From Flavobacterium hercynium (GTDB lineage: Bacteria > Bacteroidota > Bacteroidia > Flavobacteriales > Flavobacteriaceae), in assembly GCF_002217285.1 (NCBI RefSeq), contig NZ_MUGW01000054.1:37095-101094 (forward strand): 64,000 nucleotides of DNA. Direction: 5' to 3'. The notes beneath the pieces were generated by a model. That model did not search any database. It was not told the origin of the DNA and saw only the letters and a program-made list of their open reading frames with translations. This document shows, one piece after another, positions 51,264 through 60,983 of the stretch. The first letter of the stretch is position 1, and each line of letters starts with the position of its first letter. The position numbers and the translations under genes were made by a program.

Positions 51264-53402
51264 TTGAGAAAAGACCTTACACATATAAAGTTAAACGCTA
51301 AAAGTGAGAAGTTAGATGTTGATTCACAAGATCAGCTACCAATAACGGAGAACTTTTTTACTGCCGAAGGAATCCAACTTAAAAAGACTTATTCTGAAAA
51401 AGATATTGAGGATTTAGAGTTTTTGGAATTTGGCGCTGGCTTTGCTCCTAATTTACGTGGTCCCTACGCAACGATGTACGTAAGGCGTCCGTGGACGATA
51501 CGTCAATATGCAGGATTTTCGACTGCAGAAGAAAGCAATGCCTTTTACAGAAGAAATTTAGCTGCTGGTCAAAAAGGGCTTTCAATTGCTTTTGATTTAC
51601 CTACGCACCGCGGTTATGACTCCGATCATGAGCGTGTTGTTGGTGATGTTGGTAAAGCTGGTGTTGCGATAGATTCTGTAGAAGACATGAAGGTTTTGTT
51701 TGATCAGATTCCGTTAGACGAAATGTCTGTCTCTATGACCATGAATGGCGCTGTTTTACCCATTATGGCTTTTTATATCGTAGCTGCAGAAGAACAAGGT
51801 GTTGCTATCGAGAAACTGTCAGGAACGATTCAAAATGACATTCTTAAAGAGTTTATGGTTCGTAATACCTATATCTATCCGCCAACGCCTTCTATGAAGA
51901 TTATTGCCGATATATTTGAATATACGAGCAAAAAAATGCCAAAATTCAATTCTATTTCCATTTCAGGATATCACATGCAGGAAGCGGGAGCTACTGCCGA
52001 CATTGAATTGGCTTATACGCTTGCTGATGGTTTAGAATATATTAGAACCGGATTATCTACGGGAATGACTATTGATGAATTTGCTCCAAGATTATCTTTT
52101 TTCTGGGCAATTGGAATGAATCATTTTATGGAAATCGCCAAGATGCGTGCCGGACGAATGATTTGGGCAAAATTAATTCAGCAATTTAATCCAAAAAGCG
52201 ATAAATCACTGGCATTAAGAACACATTGCCAAACAAGTGGATGGAGCTTAACAGAGCAAGACCCGTTTAATAATGTTGCCAGAACGTGTATCGAGGCAAC
52301 TGCTGCTGCCTTTGGAGGTACGCAATCTTTGCATACAAATGCTCTTGATGAAGCGATTGCTTTACCAACTGATTTCTCTGCAAGAATTGCCCGCAATACG
52401 CAGATTTTTTTACAGGAAGAAACTAAAATTACCAAAACTGTCGATCCTTGGGGCGGAAGTTATTATGTGGAAAGTTTGACTAATGAAATCCTGAAAAGTA
52501 CCTGGAAACTTATTGAAGAAGTAGAAGAATTAGGCGGAATGACAAAAGCTATTGAAGCCGGAATTCCAAAACTAAGAATCGAAGAAGCTGCCGCCAGAAA
52601 ACAAGCCCGTATTGATAGCAGTCAGGATATTATTGTTGGGGTAAACAAATACCGATTAGAAAAAGAAGATCCTTTGCATATTTTAGATGTAGACAACCAA
52701 ATGGTTCGAAAACAGCAAATTGATCTGCTCGAAAGAATTAAAGCAAACAGAGATACTGAAAAAGTAACTCAATCCATAGATAAATTAATTCATTGCGCTA
52801 AGACAGGACAAGGCAACTTGTTAGAAATTGCCATTGAAGCAGCACGAAACAGAGCGACATTAGGTGAAATTAGTGATGCTCTCGAAAGTGTATTTGGCAG
52901 ATTCAAGGCGCAAATTAAATCCTTTAGCGGTGTGTATAGTGCAGCAATAAAAAACGACGAGAATTTTGAAAAGGCAAAACAGTTAGCTGATACCTTTGCT
53001 AAACAAGAAGGAAGACGTCCCCGAATTATGATTGCCAAAATGGGACAAGATGGTCACGATCGAGGGGCAAAAGTAGTCGCCACAGGATACGCTGATGTTG
53101 GTTTTGATGTTGATATAGGGCCACTTTTTCAAACTCCTGCCGAAGCTGCTAAACAAGCCGTAGAAAATGATGTGCATATATTAGGTGTGTCTTCGTTAGC
53201 AGCAGGTCATAAAACCTTAGTTCCGCAAGTTATTGAAGAACTTAAGAAACATGGCAGAGAAGATATTATGGTTATTGTCGGCGGTGTTATACCTGCTCAG
53301 GACTATCAATTTTTGTTTGATGCCGGTGCTGTTGCCGTTTTTGGCCCCGGAACAAAAATTAGCGAAGCCGCCATTAAAATTCTTGATATCCTAATTGACT
53401 AG
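51264..53402 (+). CDS. mutB: Methylmalonyl-CoA mutase large subunit
   Basis: 712 residues, TTG start at 51264 (no in-frame ATG close by; MRKDLTHIKL is the family-like start). The TIM-barrel contains YATMYVRRPWTIRQYAGFSTAEESN (substrate entry, ~75-99) and the C-terminal B12 domain contains D-x-H-x-x-G in GQDGHDRGAKVVATGYADVGFDV (~595), then GVSSLAAGHKTLVP and VGGVIPAQDY. So it carries the cofactor and the catalytic site. Separated from mutA by the toxin-antitoxin pair. Confidence 0.95.
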   Translation: MRKDLTHIKLNAKSEKLDVDSQDQLPITENFFTAEGIQLKKTYSEKDIEDLEFLEFGAGFAPNLRGPYATMYVRRPWTIRQYAGFSTAEESNAFYRRNLAAGQKGLSIAFDLPTHRGYDSDHERVVGDVGKAGVAIDSVEDMKVLFDQIPLDEMSVSMTMNGAVLPIMAFYIVAAEEQGVAIEKLSGTIQNDILKEFMVRNTYIYPPTPSMKIIADIFEYTSKKMPKFNSISISGYHMQEAGATADIELAYTLADGLEYIRTGLSTGMTIDEFAPRLSFFWAIGMNHFMEIAKMRAGRMIWAKLIQQFNPKSDKSLALRTHCQTSGWSLTEQDPFNNVARTCIEATAAAFGGTQSLHTNALDEAIALPTDFSARIARNTQIFLQEETKITKTVDPWGGSYYVESLTNEILKSTWKLIEEVEELGGMTKAIEAGIPKLRIEEAAARKQARIDSSQDIIVGVNKYRLEKEDPLHILDVDNQMVRKQQIDLLERIKANRDTEKVTQSIDKLIHCAKTGQGNLLEIAIEAARNRATLGEISDALESVFGRFKAQIKSFSGVYSAAIKNDENFEKAKQLADTFAKQEGRRPRIMIAKMGQDGHDRGAKVVATGYADVGFDVDIGPLFQTPAEAAKQAVENDVHILGVSSLAAGHKTLVPQVIEELKKHGREDIMVIVGGVIPAQDYQFLFDAGAVAVFGPGTKISEAAIKILDILID

Positions 53403-53412
53403 TTAGCTTATA

Positions 53413-53456
53413 AAAAAATGCCCTCAAAAACAGTAAGCTTTTGAAGGCATTTTTTA
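53413..53456. terminator. Terminator between mutB and the transglycosylase-like gene
   Basis: ATGCCCTCAAAA and TTTTGAAGGCAT pair with one mismatch, flanked by A and T tracts; the genes converge. Confidence 0.85.
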
Positions 53457-53478
53457 TTGTCAAATTGATTAAATCTGA

Positions 53479-54138
53479 CTAATCGTGTATTGTAGCATTA
53501 TTGTTTGCTTTGATGTATGAAAGGTCATATCCTCCAAAAGCTTTCATATAACTTCTTAATGAAGTGCCGTATGCATCTCTAAAATGACGTTCTCCGTTAT
53601 TTTTAAAGAAGTTCTTTACTGAACCAGCTCCTCCAAGATGTGCCGCTGCCAAAATTCCAGATTCTGTAACTTCAACACCGTTAATAATTTTCCCTGCGTA
53701 TTTTCGTATTTCACGACGCAAAATCCATTTGTTTTTAGATAGTAACGCTACAAATGCTTTTTCCTGTAAAGCAGGATCTTTTAAAAATTCTTCATCACTT
53801 TTGATACCGATTGCTCTTAGAGCTTTAGAACCAAACTGATATTTTCCCATGTAACCCAAAGAATTAACTAACTTGTATTTTCCTTGAGATTCTTTGTAAG
53901 CAACAGCTTCTTTAAAACCTATTAAATGATTTCCTGTATAAGGAAAATTTAAATTGTGGTAAGTATCCTTATCTTTAGGATAATCATCCTCTTGCTGAGA
54001 TGGAAATAAGTATGCTGCTCCATCTGTTGTTTCTGTTAAAAACCAAGGTTTGGCTTTTATAGTAAAGGGTTTAAACCCCAGGCTCAAAAATGTAATAATA
54101 ACGACTAAACTTGTGTAATAGTACCATTTCTTTATCAT
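53479..54138 (-). CDS. Lytic transglycosylase-like exported protein
   Basis: 219 residues. N-terminal membrane anchor or uncleaved signal (YYYTSLVVIITFLSLGF). The core FKEAVAYKESQGKYKLVNSLGYMGKYQFGSKALRAIGI has the transglycosylase order: Glu of KESQGKY as presumed acid, then G-Y-M-G-x-Y-Q-F-G. Later AAHLGGAGSVKNFFKN matches the A/S-H-L-G-G-A motif. Would cut peptidoglycan in the periplasm. It is near mltG but separated from it by a 556-bp gap. Confidence 0.82.
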   Translation of the reverse strand: MIKKWYYYTSLVVIITFLSLGFKPFTIKAKPWFLTETTDGAAYLFPSQQEDDYPKDKDTYHNLNFPYTGNHLIGFKEAVAYKESQGKYKLVNSLGYMGKYQFGSKALRAIGIKSDEEFLKDPALQEKAFVALLSKNKWILRREIRKYAGKIINGVEVTESGILAAAHLGGAGSVKNFFKNNGERHFRDAYGTSLRSYMKAFGGYDLSYIKANNNATIHD

Positions 54139-54694
54139 AATTTGTTTTTCTTCAAAACGCTGTCACCCTCTTGAAATTTCTACGGTGCAAAGATAAGAAA
54201 TACAAAATAATCCTGTAAATCAATACTTTACATGATTTAACATTTTACTAAACATTGCTTAACCCCTTTATTAATGCAGTATTCGGGCAATGTTGCTATT
54301 ATTGAATTAGCCTCAAAAACACTAAAATAAAAATTTCAAAAAACGCCATTTTTATCATTTCTTTAGCAAAAATGTTAAAAACATAAGATTTAACTTTCTT
54401 AAAACAAGGTTTTTAGAAAAAAACGAAATGTCATATTTTGAAATTTCACAAAAAATTATACAGAATTTTATGTTTAAATTAAATTTTAATCGCTATTTTA
54501 TATCTGATCCTATTACGAAAAAAAGAAAGTATAAGTAAAAAAATAGTATTTCTCAAAATAACTAATCTTAAAACAGTACTATTTTAGAAACTTGATAATT
54601 CAAAGCTTTTCTATTTTTTTAATTTCAAAAAATATTTAGGCATAAAAAAACCGAAGTATAAAACTTCGGTTCTCTATATTGATTGATCTAATTA
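54139..54694. other. 556-bp AT-rich intergenic region
   Basis: Holds the transglycosylase-like gene's promoter side and at 54643-54670 the mltG terminator. No RNA gene, riboswitch or repeat recognised. A few weak -7-like boxes only. Confidence 0.4.
54643..54670 (-). terminator. Terminator of mltG
   Basis: ACCGAAGT (54650-54657) pairs with ACTTCGGT (54663-54670), and the minus strand then reads a run of T. Confidence 0.85.
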
Positions 54695-55735
54695 CTATCT
54701 TGTCACCCCTTTACTGGCAATCCAAGCTGAATATTTCTTTGCATTTACAGTATGTTGCTCATAAGTTGAAGCAAATTCATGATATCCAAAACGATCTATG
54801 CTTGCACAAAAATAGATGTAATCGTGTTTTTCAGGGTTTAAAACTGCTTCAAGAGCTGTAATGTCCGGCATTGCGATTGGTCCCGGAGGCAGTCCAACAT
54901 TCACGTAAGTGTTATAAGGTGACTTCATTAATAAGTCATTATAAAGTACTCTTTTGATAACCTGATCAAAATCATTGTCTTTTAGTTTCAACGCATAAAT
55001 AACGGTTGGATCTGCTTGCAATGGCATTCCTAAACGCAAACGATTCAAATAAACACCTGCAATTCGAGGTCTTTCGTCTCTTTTTACAGATTCTTTATGA
55101 ACAATTGAAGCTAAAATTGAAGCCTGAACAGGAGTCAAACCTTCCTTCTCTGCTTTATTAATTCTTTCTTGTGTCCAAAAATTATTATACTCTTTGATCA
55201 TTTTATCACGAAACTTCACCGCTGAAGTATTCCAATAAATTTCATACGTATTTGGGATAAACATCGCAAAAACATTTTCTTCATTAAAGCCATTCGCCTT
55301 CAAAAACGTAGAATCTTTTATTGCTTTCATTAATGACAAACTATCCGCTTCGATTTCTGAACCAACTCTTCCTGCAAAATTCTCCAGACGCTCCTGATTG
55401 TTAAAAGCTAATTTTACCGGAACATTAGAACGCATTGCACGAACCAAATCGATATTATTCATATCTTTTTTAAGCAAAAAGCGTCCTGATTTTACATTCT
55501 CCGGATAACTTCTTTTTTCAGCCACCATTTCAAAATCACTGTAATTTTTAATGTAAGGCTCTAAAATCTTTTTAACATCGTTATAGGTAGCATCTGTTGG
55601 AACGTGAACAAATACTTCTTTTTCTTCAAATTTTGTATTGGCGCTGAAAATTTTATTGATTAAAATAAATCCATAAATCATTAAAACTGAAATTACGGCC
55701 ACAGCAACTATTGTGATGATCTTTTTTAGGCTCAA
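54695..55735 (-). CDS. mltG: Endolytic peptidoglycan transglycosylase MltG
   Basis: 346 residues. One N-terminal membrane helix (IITIVAVAVISVLMIYGFILI), a LysM-like region near 35-110, then the YceG catalytic domain. Catalytic Glu is in ASIVHKESVKRDERPRIAGVYLNRL; DPTVIYAL and NVGLPPGPI are signatures. It cuts nascent glycan strands and ends their polymerisation. 10 nt downstream of the GNAT gene, probably co-transcribed with it and dapF. Confidence 0.94.
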   Translation of the reverse strand: MSLKKIITIVAVAVISVLMIYGFILINKIFSANTKFEEKEVFVHVPTDATYNDVKKILEPYIKNYSDFEMVAEKRSYPENVKSGRFLLKKDMNNIDLVRAMRSNVPVKLAFNNQERLENFAGRVGSEIEADSLSLMKAIKDSTFLKANGFNEENVFAMFIPNTYEIYWNTSAVKFRDKMIKEYNNFWTQERINKAEKEGLTPVQASILASIVHKESVKRDERPRIAGVYLNRLRLGMPLQADPTVIYALKLKDNDFDQVIKRVLYNDLLMKSPYNTYVNVGLPPGPIAMPDITALEAVLNPEKHDYIYFCASIDRFGYHEFASTYEQHTVNAKKYSAWIASKGVTR

Positions 55736-55745
55736 GGTGTATAAT

Positions 55746-56279
55746 TTAAATTTGTTTGTTAATTAACTGAAAAATTGCTTCGTCCTGATATTGGTTATCT
55801 AGCAAAATCCAATCTTTTTTAATTCCTATCTTCTCAAAGCCAAATTTAGTAAAAAGCGCAATACTTGCTACATTTCTTACAGCAATATTTGCATACAATT
55901 GATGTAAATTTAAATTATGAAAACAATAGTTTATCAATAACTCTAATGCCTCAGAACCAATGCTTTGATTTCTTTTTTCTTTATCCTGAATTACAATACC
56001 AACTCCTGCTCGATTATTTTTGGGATCGAATTCAAATAAATCTATTAATCCAACGGCAGGAAAATCTTCGTCCTGACAGATCGCCAGACGCAATTGTTTT
56101 GCTTCGTAAATGTCTTGTTGGGCATTTTCGAGATATTGCCGAATCAAAAATCGGCTGTATGGTGTGCATGTATTACTGACTTCCCATATACTCTGGTCAT
56201 TCTCCATCGCATATATAAATTCTAAATCATTCGGCTCTAATGCCCGAAGATAAATCGAATCTCCTTTGAGTGTCATCAT
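55746..56279 (-). CDS. GNAT acetyltransferase
   Basis: 177 residues (ATG 56276 possible). LRALEPNDLEFIYAMENDQSIWEVSNTCTPYSRF opens as in RimJ/SpeG-type acetylases; IVIQDKEKRNQSIGSEALELL covers the acetyl-CoA loop (K-R-N-Q-x-I-G). Final strand FTKFGFEKIGIKKDW. Diamine and amino-acid acetylases in this group are common; target unknown. Between dapF and mltG on one strand, so part of an operon. Confidence 0.87.
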   Translation of the reverse strand: MMTLKGDSIYLRALEPNDLEFIYAMENDQSIWEVSNTCTPYSRFLIRQYLENAQQDIYEAKQLRLAICQDEDFPAVGLIDLFEFDPKNNRAGVGIVIQDKEKRNQSIGSEALELLINYCFHNLNLHQLYANIAVRNVASIALFTKFGFEKIGIKKDWILLDNQYQDEAIFQLINKQI

Positions 56280-56280
56280 A

Positions 56281-56340
56281 TTTAGATTGTAGATTTTAGA
56301 TTGCAGATTTTAGATTTTTTTTGCTTTTGACTTTTGACTT
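56281..56340. repeat. Short AGATTTTAGATTGC-type repeat
   Basis: Words such as TTTAGATTGTAGATTTTAGA (56281-56315) belong to the same family as the 58-bp array at 37014, followed by a CTTTTGACTTTTGACTTT run. Confidence 0.5.
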
Positions 56341-56360
56341 TCTAACTTTCGACTTAAATA

Positions 56361-57143
56361 TTAAATCTCAATTGTACCTTTAAAAACAAATTTGGCTGGT
56401 CCGGTTAAAAAGACATTTTTAAAGTGCTCTCCAATTTTATCAAAAGAAACGATAAGTTTTCCTCCTTCAACATTTAAATTAATAGCCGTTTTATCAGTCT
56501 GACCAGTTGCATTCATCGCAATCGCAACTGCTGTTGCTCCTGTTCCGCAAGCTAAAGTTTCATCTTCAACACCACGTTCATATGTACGTAATGAAAAAGT
56601 AGCATCATCAACTTTCTTTACAAAATTGACATTACTTCCTTTTTCTCCATACAATTCACCGTAGCGAATTGCTGCACCATTTTCCTTTACATTATAATGT
56701 TCGAGATCATCTATCATTTGAACATGGTGCGGAGAACCTGTATTTAAAAAAGTATAAGATTCATTGTTTTTAATTTCATCTACATCTATCATTTGTAAAG
56801 ACACAATAGCATCTTCTCCAACTGTAGCATGGTGCAAACCGTCTGTTGCAATAAAGGTAGTTTTGTCCTCTATTACGCCTAACTTATTCGCAAAAGCAAC
56901 CAGACAACGGCCACCATTTCCACACATTGAACTTTGGTTTCCGTCGGAATTATAATAAACCATTTTGAAGTCAGTTTCGCTATCATTTTCTAATAAGATA
57001 AGTCCGTCTGCTCCAATTCCGAAACGCCTGTCACACAAGCGTTCTATTAACTTAATATCATCTTTAGGAAAAAAATCAGAACGATTATCTATCATTACAA
57101 AATCATTCCCGGTTCCTTGATATTTATAAAATTCTAGTTTCAT
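56361..57143 (-). CDS. dapF: Diaminopimelate epimerase
   Basis: 260 residues. Isomerises LL- to meso-diaminopimelate for lysine and peptidoglycan. The two catalytic cysteines are in SSMCGNGGRCLVAF (~73) and ETLACGTGATAVA (~199). YKYQGTGNDFVMIDNR at the start is the family signature. Length slightly short of the E. coli enzyme (274). First gene of a probable three-gene operon with the GNAT gene and mltG, joining precursor supply and glycan trimming. Confidence 0.95.
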   Translation of the reverse strand: MKLEFYKYQGTGNDFVMIDNRSDFFPKDDIKLIERLCDRRFGIGADGLILLENDSETDFKMVYYNSDGNQSSMCGNGGRCLVAFANKLGVIEDKTTFIATDGLHHATVGEDAIVSLQMIDVDEIKNNESYTFLNTGSPHHVQMIDDLEHYNVKENGAAIRYGELYGEKGSNVNFVKKVDDATFSLRTYERGVEDETLACGTGATAVAIAMNATGQTDKTAINLNVEGGKLIVSFDKIGEHFKNVFLTGPAKFVFKGTIEI

Positions 57144-57269
57144 TTTTCTTTCAATTATAGATACAAAAGTACGAACTAATATTTAAGGAAATGTTAATCA
57201 TTGTTAAAGAGCGTTAAACCATTTTTCCACGTAATTTTTTCAAGTAATTTTACGTTAAATAAATTAAAT

Positions 57270-58682
57270 ATGAACCCCAATATGAAAAGATTTTCTACCT
57301 TATTTTTAGTGTCACTAATGAGTGGTGCTACTACCCTTGGTGCATACAAGCTTTTATTTGAAAGCAATAATTCTTTCTTTGCAAAAGAAAATCCAGTTGT
57401 AACTCTTGCACCTAATTCTTTTGGAAAAAATGTTGCACTGGCTGCTGAAACTGTTGATTTTACAGCTGCTGCTGACAAGACCATTCACACGGTTGTTCAC
57501 GTAAAAAATGTGTCCCGAAGAACGGTTAGTAATCCGATGATGGAATTTTTCTATGGTTACGGAGGACAGCAACAACAAGAACAAGTGGGTACCGGATCCG
57601 GTGTTATAATTTCTGAAGACGGCTACATTGTAACGAACAATCACGTTATTAAAGATGCAACGGAAATTGAAATTACTTTAAACAATAAAAAAGCATACAA
57701 AGCCAAGTTAATTGGTACTGATTCTAAAATGGATATCGCATTATTAAAAATAGATGCAAATGAAAAACTTCCATATACTGCTTTTGCCAATTCTGATTCT
57801 GTAAAAGTTGGTGAATGGGTTCTTGCAGTTGGAAATCCATACAATTTGACTTCGACTGTAACTGCCGGAATTGTTTCTGCAAAAGCACGTAATTTGGATA
57901 CGAAAGGAATTCAATCTTTTATTCAGACTGATGCTGCCGTAAATCCTGGAAACAGTGGAGGTGCGTTAGTAAATACAAGAGGTGAGTTAATTGGTATTAA
58001 TACTATGATTTCGTCTATGACAGGTTCTTATGTTGGATATTCATTTGCTGTTCCATCAAACAATGCCAGAAAAATTATTGAAGATATTATGGAATTCGGA
58101 AATGTTCAAAGAGGTATTTTGGGCGTTGAAGGTGGAGAATTGAACAGTAATGCTTCAAAAGAATTAGGAATTACTGAAACGCAGGGATTCTATATCAATA
58201 AAGTTACTAAAAACTCAGGTGCTGAAAAAGCTGGGCTTACAAAAGGGGATATTATTGTAAAACTTGATGAGCAAAATATTTCAACTTTTGCCGATCTTTC
58301 GGGTTATATCAATACAAAACGACCAAACGATGTTGTGAAAGTTACTTACGTGAAAGACGGAAAGACTAAAACAGTTTCGGTAACTTTAAGTAAAAATGAA
58401 TTTTACAGCACGGAATTTAAAGGAATAGAATTAGAAAATATTGATGCTGCTGATAAGAAAAAATTCAAAATTGATTATGGTGTAAAGATTAGATCAATTA
58501 CGAATGAAAATTTAATGCAATATCAAAATGAACTACAAGGTAATATCATTTTAAGTATTGACAATGTAAAAGCAACAAATGTTGAAACGGTATCTAAGCT
58601 TTTAAACAGAAAAGATGACGGTCAAAGTGTACGAATCGAAATGATCAATAAAGCTGGTGAGATTTTGAGAATCATCATCTAA
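57270..58682 (+). CDS. DegP/DegQ-family Do serine protease
   Basis: 470 residues from ATG 57270; the frame is open 23 codons upstream to a TTG but NMKRFSTLFLVSLMSGATTLGAYKLLF gives a natural membrane anchor or signal. The trypsin-like domain has H in TNNHVIKD, D in SKMDIALLKI and S in NPGNSGGAL. Two PDZ domains follow (~285-370 and ~385-470). Degrades or refolds damaged envelope proteins. Divergent from dapF. Confidence 0.93.
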   Translation: MNPNMKRFSTLFLVSLMSGATTLGAYKLLFESNNSFFAKENPVVTLAPNSFGKNVALAAETVDFTAAADKTIHTVVHVKNVSRRTVSNPMMEFFYGYGGQQQQEQVGTGSGVIISEDGYIVTNNHVIKDATEIEITLNNKKAYKAKLIGTDSKMDIALLKIDANEKLPYTAFANSDSVKVGEWVLAVGNPYNLTSTVTAGIVSAKARNLDTKGIQSFIQTDAAVNPGNSGGALVNTRGELIGINTMISSMTGSYVGYSFAVPSNNARKIIEDIMEFGNVQRGILGVEGGELNSNASKELGITETQGFYINKVTKNSGAEKAGLTKGDIIVKLDEQNISTFADLSGYINTKRPNDVVKVTYVKDGKTKTVSVTLSKNEFYSTEFKGIELENIDAADKKKFKIDYGVKIRSITNENLMQYQNELQGNIILSIDNVKATNVETVSKLLNRKDDGQSVRIEMINKAGEILRIII

Positions 58683-58703
58683 AATAACAAATATTACATA
58701 CTC

Positions 58704-58740
58704 AAAAGCCATCTTAAAAAATTAAGGTGGCTTTTTTTAT
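58704..58740 (+). terminator. Terminator of the DegP-type gene
   Basis: AAAAGCCATCTTAA pairs with TTAAGGTGGCTTTT (one G-U), then a T-run. Confidence 0.85.
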
Positions 58741-58786
58741 TTTAAAAATAATTGACAAAATAGTTTACGAAATCGATTGAAATGGA

Positions 58787-58794
58787 TACTTTTG
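58787..58794 (+). promoter_or_regulatory. -7 promoter box of gap (TACTTTTG)
   Basis: Exact match to TAnnTTTG, 49 nt before the start codon; no clear -33 partner. Confidence 0.5.
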
Positions 58795-58843
58795 CGAAAA
58801 ATTTACAAATATGTCTGTTTTTATTTTTTCAATTTAATCAATT

Positions 58844-60292
58844 ATGAGCAAAAAAACTTTGTACCAGAAAGAGGTATCATTACAAGTCGACCGAAGAAGA
58901 GCCGGTGTCGAATTAATAAAAATCATAAGCGATTTATGGTATGACAAATCCATTGAAACGGTTTTGTTTAAAAATCAATTACTGGATAAAAATGTCAGCG
59001 ATATAATTAATTTGCATCATTATGCAGGTGAATTTGTCGGGAAACCTATTTCTATTTTTGATACCGTTGAAATTGCAAAAGTTATTTTATCGTTAGACCT
59101 TCCTCCTTCAAAATTAGATTTAGGAAAACTAACGTATGAATATAGTCTGGAGGATGAAAAATATCCGGATGCACGATATTTTGTAATTGAAAAATTAAAG
59201 AACGCTAAGGCTTCAAAAGAAATTCAGCCTAAAGATGTTGTTCTTTATGGCTTTGGAAGAATTGGCCGATTACTTGCCAGAGAATTAATGTCTAAAACCG
59301 GTAAAGGAAATCAATTGCGTTTGAGAGCAATTGTAACCCGCGACAAAAATGATGCATCAAGTTTAGAGAAACGAGCTTCTCTATTACGTTATGATTCTAT
59401 TCACGGAGATTTTCATGGTTCTGTAGTTGCTGATCCAAAAAATAACGCTTTAATCATCAACGGAACTACGGTGCATGTCATTACTGCCAACACACCGGAA
59501 GAAATAGATTATACAATTTATGGCATTAATGATGCTTTAATAATTGATAATACCGGCGCATTTACTACTGAGGCTGCCTTAAAGAGACACTTAACTTCTA
59601 AAGGTGCTCATAAAGTTTTATTAACTGCCCCGGGAAAAGGAATTCCAAATATTGTTCATGGAGTAAATCATAACGAATACAACCCTGATAACATTGCTAT
59701 TTTCTCTGCTGCTTCCTGCACAACAAATGCTATTACTCCAATCTTAAAAGTTATAGAAGATAATTTAGGCGTTGTAAAAGGACACTTAGAAACGATTCAT
59801 GCTTACACCAACGACCAAAATCTGGTTGACAATATGCATCAAAAATACCGTCGTGGCAGAGCTGCAGCGCTGAACATGGTCATAACGGAAACAGGTGCCG
59901 GAAGTGCTGTTGCAAAAGCATTACCGACCTTAGAAGGTAAACTAACTTCAAATGCAATTCGCGTTCCTGTACCTAATGGTTCTTTAGTAATCTTAAATTT
60001 AGATGTAAAAAAAGGTACTACTTTAGCAGGGATTCATAAAATCATGAAAAAATCTGCTTTAGAAGGAGAATTGGTAGAGCAAATAAAATACTCCTTAAAT
60101 AATGAACTTGTTTCGTCTGATATTGTTGGAACTTCTGCTCCATCTATTTATGACAGCAATGCTACAATTGTTTCTAAAGATGGAAAAAGCATTGTGTTAT
60201 ACATTTGGTACGATAATGAATTCGGATATAGCCATCAGGTAATTCGTCTGGCAAAATATATTGCAAAAGTTAGACGTTTCACTTATTACTAA
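58844..60292 (+). CDS. gap: Glyceraldehyde-3-phosphate dehydrogenase, long form
   Basis: 482 residues; common GAPDH has ~335. An N-terminal extension of ~130 residues (YQKEVSLQVDRRRAGVELIKIISDLWYDKSIE...) precedes the NAD-binding VVLYGFGRIGRLLARELMSK. Catalytic Cys292 lies in SAASCTTNAITP, and WYDNEFGYSHQVIRL is the C-terminal signature. Catalyses the glyceraldehyde-3-phosphate/1,3-bisphosphoglycerate step. The extension is known in a set of Bacteroidetes and other bacterial enzymes; its role is unknown to me. Confidence 0.94.
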   Translation: MSKKTLYQKEVSLQVDRRRAGVELIKIISDLWYDKSIETVLFKNQLLDKNVSDIINLHHYAGEFVGKPISIFDTVEIAKVILSLDLPPSKLDLGKLTYEYSLEDEKYPDARYFVIEKLKNAKASKEIQPKDVVLYGFGRIGRLLARELMSKTGKGNQLRLRAIVTRDKNDASSLEKRASLLRYDSIHGDFHGSVVADPKNNALIINGTTVHVITANTPEEIDYTIYGINDALIIDNTGAFTTEAALKRHLTSKGAHKVLLTAPGKGIPNIVHGVNHNEYNPDNIAIFSAASCTTNAITPILKVIEDNLGVVKGHLETIHAYTNDQNLVDNMHQKYRRGRAAALNMVITETGAGSAVAKALPTLEGKLTSNAIRVPVPNGSLVILNLDVKKGTTLAGIHKIMKKSALEGELVEQIKYSLNNELVSSDIVGTSAPSIYDSNATIVSKDGKSIVLYIWYDNEFGYSHQVIRLAKYIAKVRRFTYY

Positions 60293-60326
60293 TAGCATAC
60301 AAACCAAAAACTATATAACCACTTTT

Positions 60327-60358
60327 AAACCATCATTGTAAAGTGATGGTTTTTTTTT
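60327..60358. terminator. Terminator between gap and the Lrp-type gene
   Basis: AAACCATCA (60327-60335) pairs with TGATGGTTT (60344-60352), then T-run. The genes converge. Confidence 0.82.
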
Positions 60359-60361
60359 GAG

Positions 60362-60820
60362 TTAAATAGGCAACTCTGTCGTACTTTTTACTTCTGAAAT
60401 AACAAACACGGTATTGATTAAAGAAACCTCAGGTAAAACAGATAATTTCTTTTGATGAAAATGATGATAGCTTTCCATATCAGGAATAATAACTTTTAAC
60501 ATGTAATCGAAATTTCCTGACACATAATTACATTCTACAACTTCCGGTAACTCCAAAATCGATTGGTTAAAACCTTCGGATGTGTCATACGTTTGTTTTG
60601 TTAAGGTAACCTGACAATAAACGGTCAAATTATTTCCTAATTTTTTCTTATTTAATATAGAGACATACTTTTCTATAACACCCTCTTTTTCAAGACGTTT
60701 AACTCTATCATGAACTGGTGTAAGCGACAAATTTATTTTGTTTGCAATGTCTTTTAAGGTGTAATGCGCATCTACTTGCAAAAGACGTAAGATTTTCTTG
60801 TCAATTTCATCTAAAGCCAT
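60362..60820 (-). CDS. Lrp/AsnC-family transcriptional regulator
   Basis: 152 residues. HTH at 1-60 (LDEIDKKILRLLQVDAHYTLKDIANKINLSLTPVHDRVKRLEKEG), then the RAM ligand domain (VTLTKQTYDTSEGFNQSILELPEVVECNYVSGNFDYMLKVI). It is divergent from ald across 198 bp that contains a close match to the E. coli Lrp box. So it likely binds alanine or a related amino acid and controls ald and itself; the ligand is inferred from context. Confidence 0.92.
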   Translation of the reverse strand: MALDEIDKKILRLLQVDAHYTLKDIANKINLSLTPVHDRVKRLEKEGVIEKYVSILNKKKLGNNLTVYCQVTLTKQTYDTSEGFNQSILELPEVVECNYVSGNFDYMLKVIIPDMESYHHFHQKKLSVLPEVSLINTVFVISEVKSTTELPI

Positions 60821-60892
60821 AACGAAAACGATATAATTAATAATTAAAATTCAGTCATTTTTTCTTTTTTGGGATTCAAAAACGTTTCCAAA

Positions 60893-60907
60893 AAGAATAT
60901 TTTTCTG
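60893..60907. promoter_or_regulatory. Lrp-box match between lrp-like gene and ald
   Basis: AAGAATATTTTTCTG matches the E. coli Lrp consensus YAGHAWATTWTDCTR at 14 of 15 positions (only the first differs). Lies midway in the divergent intergenic region, where a regulator would be expected to sit. Confidence 0.55.
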
Positions 60908-60975
60908 TAAAATTACTGAATAAAATAATATTTTCTTATTTAATCATCCTTTATCCATAATATATTCGCTATCTG

Positions 60976-60983
60976 TAGATTTG
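60976..60983 (+). promoter_or_regulatory. -7 promoter box of ald (TAGATTTG)
   Basis: Exact TAnnTTTG match, 35 nt before the ATG at 61019 and ~70 bp from the Lrp-box match. Confidence 0.55.

Noticed and set aside
54139..54642. Hidden gene or small RNA in the longest AT-rich gap
   Set aside because: No convincing open frame, -7 box pair or hairpin series was found apart from the mltG terminator.
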